Shown here: positions 61,196 to 64,000 of the stretch, piece after piece
Layout of the letters: each line of letters opens with the position of its first letter
Numbering within the stretch: position 1 is the stretch's first letter
From: Crambe crambe
Taxonomy: Eukaryota > Porifera > Demospongiae > Poecilosclerida > Crambeidae
Direction of reading: 5' to 3'
DNA length: 64,000 nucleotides
NCBI GenBank assembly: GCA_963924555.1
Contig: OZ004587.1
Coordinates: forward strand, 5,208,001 to 5,272,000
Program-made: the position numbers and the translations under genes
Notes under the pieces: generated by a model
The model's database searches: none
What the model was told of the DNA's origin: nothing
The model's input: the letters and a program-made list of their open reading frames with translations, nothing else

Positions 61196-61375
61196 CAGTT
61201 GCTATAGCTAATGTGGATCCATGCACCGGTTGCTATAGCTAACCGGTTGCTATAGCTAATGTGGATCCGTGCACCGGTTGCTATAGCTAATGTTGATCCA
61301 TGCACCGGTTGCTATAGCTAATATGGATCCACCGGTTGCTATAGCTGATATGGATCCACCGGTTGCTATAGCTAA

Positions 61376-61697
61376 GGCCACTATTAGTAGAATGATTGTT
61401 TCCTGTCTACCGCCCGCGTATTGAAAATGTCACCGCATCAAAAATTATTACTGCCTATAGCGCCTGCCATTGCTCATGCGCGCAGTAGAGCGCGCACATT
61501 TGGCTTCACATGCAGCTCTTTTTGGGAAAGCCCGTGGTGAATGACTAATCTCGTGGGCTGCGAGACTAGTGAATGATGAAGACAGGACCCTTGAGACAAA
61601 CAACGAAGCAGTAATAGAATAATTATAATAACCGCCCGCCCGCAGCACTTGTGGATATTTTCTTGGACAGGAAACTAGGATTCTATAAATAGTGGCC
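61376..61697. mobile_element. PIF/Harbinger-like MITE with TAA duplication
   Basis: Ends GGCCACTATTAGTAGAAT and ATTCTATAAATAGTGGCC, flanked by TAA (61373-61375, 61698-61700). Three-base TAA duplications with GG-starting ends are typical of PIF/Harbinger. It interrupts a GCTAATGTGGATCC minisatellite and itself contains the 23-bp remnant at 61546-61568. Confidence 0.82.
61546..61568. mobile_element. 23-bp remnant of the TAGTCTCGCGGG family
   Basis: TAATCTCGTGGGC...GCGAGACTA keeps little more than two fused ends. It is flanked by GTGAATGAC (61537-61545) and GTGAATGAT (61569-61577), eight of nine bases equal. Confidence 0.72.
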
Positions 61698-63160
61698 TAA
61701 TATGGATCCACCAGTTGCTATAGCTAACCGGTTGCTATAGCTAATGTGGATCCATTGGTTGCTATAGCTAATGTGGATCCACCAGTTGCTATAATATATA
61801 GCTAAGGCCAATGTGACTAAATACCTTCACTTGCTCAAATTGGATGAGGGAGCCCCCCCCCCCCCCCCCCCCCATTATGCTTTTTAGCACTGCCACTATT
61901 TTTGCCCTATTCTGCTCAAATATATATGCCAACACAAAACACGTTAACGGTCATTATATTGCAGCATTATACAAGATTCTACATAGTCTTCAAGGGAATT
62001 ATTTTGTCTCTTTCCAAGTTTCACTAAGCAGTCTTTCTCATGCAGCCAAAATTAATGGTTGCACTGCTAGTGGTGATGCTGAATTACAGATGCAACACCT
62101 ACATCACATTCACATGCATCACTGTAATTAATGTGTAAAAACAACCCACTTTGAGTTGCAATTTGCATTTGTTTTTACAGTGATGTAGCTTTTAATTAGC
62201 ACTTAGCAACTAGCCAACTACTATTTGATTCACTGCTGAATAGAAAGAATAGACCTAGTGTATGGCATGTAGTAATGGGTTGTAATGCCAGAAATTATGC
62301 CAAATTATGCCCTTTGCCATGATGTACCTATAATTATGCCAAAATTTATGCTGGCCTGTGCCTAGCACTAATAGATAGACCACCATACAACAATTGCTGT
62401 AGAAATCAATCAAGCAGATAGCTAATAATAAATGAGTATATGGTGGCCAAATTAGCATGTGGTAGTAGGTTGGCCTAATGTGGATCCACCGGTTGCTGTA
62501 GTTAATATGGATCCACCAGTTGCTGTAGCTAATGTGGATCCACCGGTTGCTGTAGCTAATGTGGATCCACCGGTTGCTGTAGTTAATGGATCCACTGGTT
62601 GCTGTGGATCCACCAGATGCTGTACATAGCAGTTGTGGATACTTTGCCGTCTGCACAGCTATGGGTTCTTGTTTGTTTCATCAGCATATTAACGTCATGT
62701 GACTTACCCTCTCCCCCTAAACATCAAAATGATGTTTTATTATCCAAAAATATGCCCCCTTAGTGTTAGCAAGCGAGGAGGCAGCAGCTCTATGGTAGTT
62801 ATGCCGAAATCTGCACACACCTCACTGTAAAAAAAATGTGTAAAAACATTTTTAGGTCATTCGAGTTGCAAATTGGAACTCAGATAACCCATTTTTACAG
62901 CTTACTTCCAGTGTCTTTTTTACAGTCCATTGCTTCCTTACACCACATTTCAATTGATATACAAGTTGACTCCAAAATGAACCCTTAAGGTGGCCAAATC
63001 ACTATTGCTCAATAATAATACCGCTAACTTGGCCCTCGTTCTGGGATTATGCGCACGAGCACCAATCATAGGGTAAGGGATCGACAAGCATATAGGTCAT
63101 TGTGCATGTGTACGTGTACGCGCAACGATAACGTAATTAGCGTGGGGTCATGTACCCCTC
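61690..63160. repeat. Duplicated segment, copy F, partner of 53.5-54.99 kb
   Basis: Colinear with copy C, with its own 27-bp minisatellite (62475-62630) and a poly-C run (about 61853-61873). It lacks the 124-bp insertion. 63161-63351 shows nothing recognisable. Confidence 0.82.
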
Positions 63161-63360
63161 AGCGCGCATGCGCAGAGGGTTATAGTACTCAGTTGTCAGT
63201 TGTGTCTGTGTACGTGTGTGTATCTGTTACATCCATACCTGGACGAGCAGCGATAGAGATGCTCCAACTTCAGTCTCAACGATGTCTAAACAATGCGCTC
63301 GAGTGTTTAAACTGGCCAGATTTTTTGATAAAGGCCTGGATCCGCAAGCATGTTACCTAC

Positions 63361-63910
63361 TAGTCTCGCGGGCCCGACCTTTTACCAACCGCGAGGGAAG
63401 GAAAGAGTCTGGTCAACATTGTTTCAACTTGCCAAAGATTTGGTGGCGGGCATGCGCAAACGTCACGATACGTCACGACTCTCAAACGGATTTTTTCGCG
63501 CGTGCACTTGTGCAGAGATCTCGTTGGTGATCATATATAATAGGAAAAAGAAAAGGCTGCATGGTCCAGGGTGTGCATCAGCCAAAGGGAGAGGGCCTAG
63601 GGACGAGGCCAGGTACTTGCAGGAGTTGCACTGGAAAAATTTCCGACACTTTCTGACCAGAAAGCTGTTTCCAAGCCTCCTCCCACTCTCTTGAATAGCC
63701 GCCTCCAGTCTATAATCATATTCCTGCTCTGCCATGTGGCGCTAAGAAATCTGGAGCGCAGATTTTTCCTAAATTCGTGATGTATAATAACGTCGTAGTC
63801 GCGCCCCTCCTTCCGAAGATTGCTGACTGTGCACAACAAGATCGTGTATTGGATTTGACCAGACTCTTTCCTTCCCTCGCTGTTGGTAAAGGGTCTGGCC
63901 CGCGAGACTA
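63361..63910. mobile_element. 550-bp element of the TAGTCTCGCGGG family
   Basis: Ends TAGTCTCGCGGGCCCGACC...TTTACCAAC and GTTGGTAAAGGGTCTGGCCCGCGAGACTA pair over about 50 bases, including CGCGAGGGAAGGAAAGAGTC-like inner parts. Flanking 9-mers GTTACCTAC (63352-63360) and GTAATCTAC (63911-63919) match at 7 of 9. The centre has no convincing protein; its open frames on both strands show no family features. Confidence 0.85.
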
Positions 63911-64000
63911 GTAATCTACCGTACCGTGCGCGTGCGAGGCAGCCATAGCATTGCGTAAAGTAAGTTTGACGACCATTTCCTAGTCTGATGGTCGAGACAG

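Noticed and set aside
63049-63839. Overlapping frames of 80-114 codons near the window end
   Set aside because: They run through the inverted ends of the 63361-63910 element and disagree in frame; no domain is recognisable.

Overview
The window is genomic DNA of an early-branching animal, most likely a demosponge. The reasons are compact metazoan genes with short GT-AG introns, very dense foldback transposons, many microsatellites, frequent TAGC tracts, and one fragment that resembles cysteine-rich sponge surface proteins. The species is an inference; no search was run.

Gene-rich part (1-23.7 kb). A three-exon gene on the minus strand (149-3280) encodes a SelW/MIEN1-type thioredoxin-like selenoprotein. 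It has an in-frame TGA in a C-x-x-U motif, a C-terminal CaaX box and a SECIS-like stem-loop in its 3' UTR. It is divergently paired, across 227 bp with cAMP-response-type sites, with the histone H4 transcription factor gene HINFP (3508-7452, plus, five exons). Next comes an ABHD2-type serine hydrolase (8342-20815, minus, seven exons). One of its introns holds a broken cysteine-rich gene on the opposite strand, and others hold several minisatellites. A single-exon CYP4-type cytochrome P450 (21065-22597, minus) and a small glycine-zipper protein (23440-23706, minus) follow.

Duplicated part (24-63 kb). Three tandem segmental copies (about 23991-31040, 39066-42921, 44546-49888) each carry one paralogue of a small multi-pass membrane protein gene with identical exon phases; I do not recognise the family. 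A second set of duplications (34.6-37.2, 44.0-44.4, 52.9-54.5, 58.0-59.4, 60.9-62.7 kb) carries exons of another unknown gene family with Gly/Ser/Thr-rich 9-residue repeats and a conserved short helical exon. The rest is mobile DNA. Comparing paralogous copies with and without an insertion gives empty sites that fix target-site duplications for several element families: TA, TAA, 5 bp and 9 bp.

Together the recognised genes cover redox biology (selenoprotein), histone gene control (HINFP) and lipid metabolism (ABHD2, P450). They look like independent neighbours, apart from the shared promoter of the selenoprotein and HINFP. No tRNA, rRNA or CRISPR array was seen.
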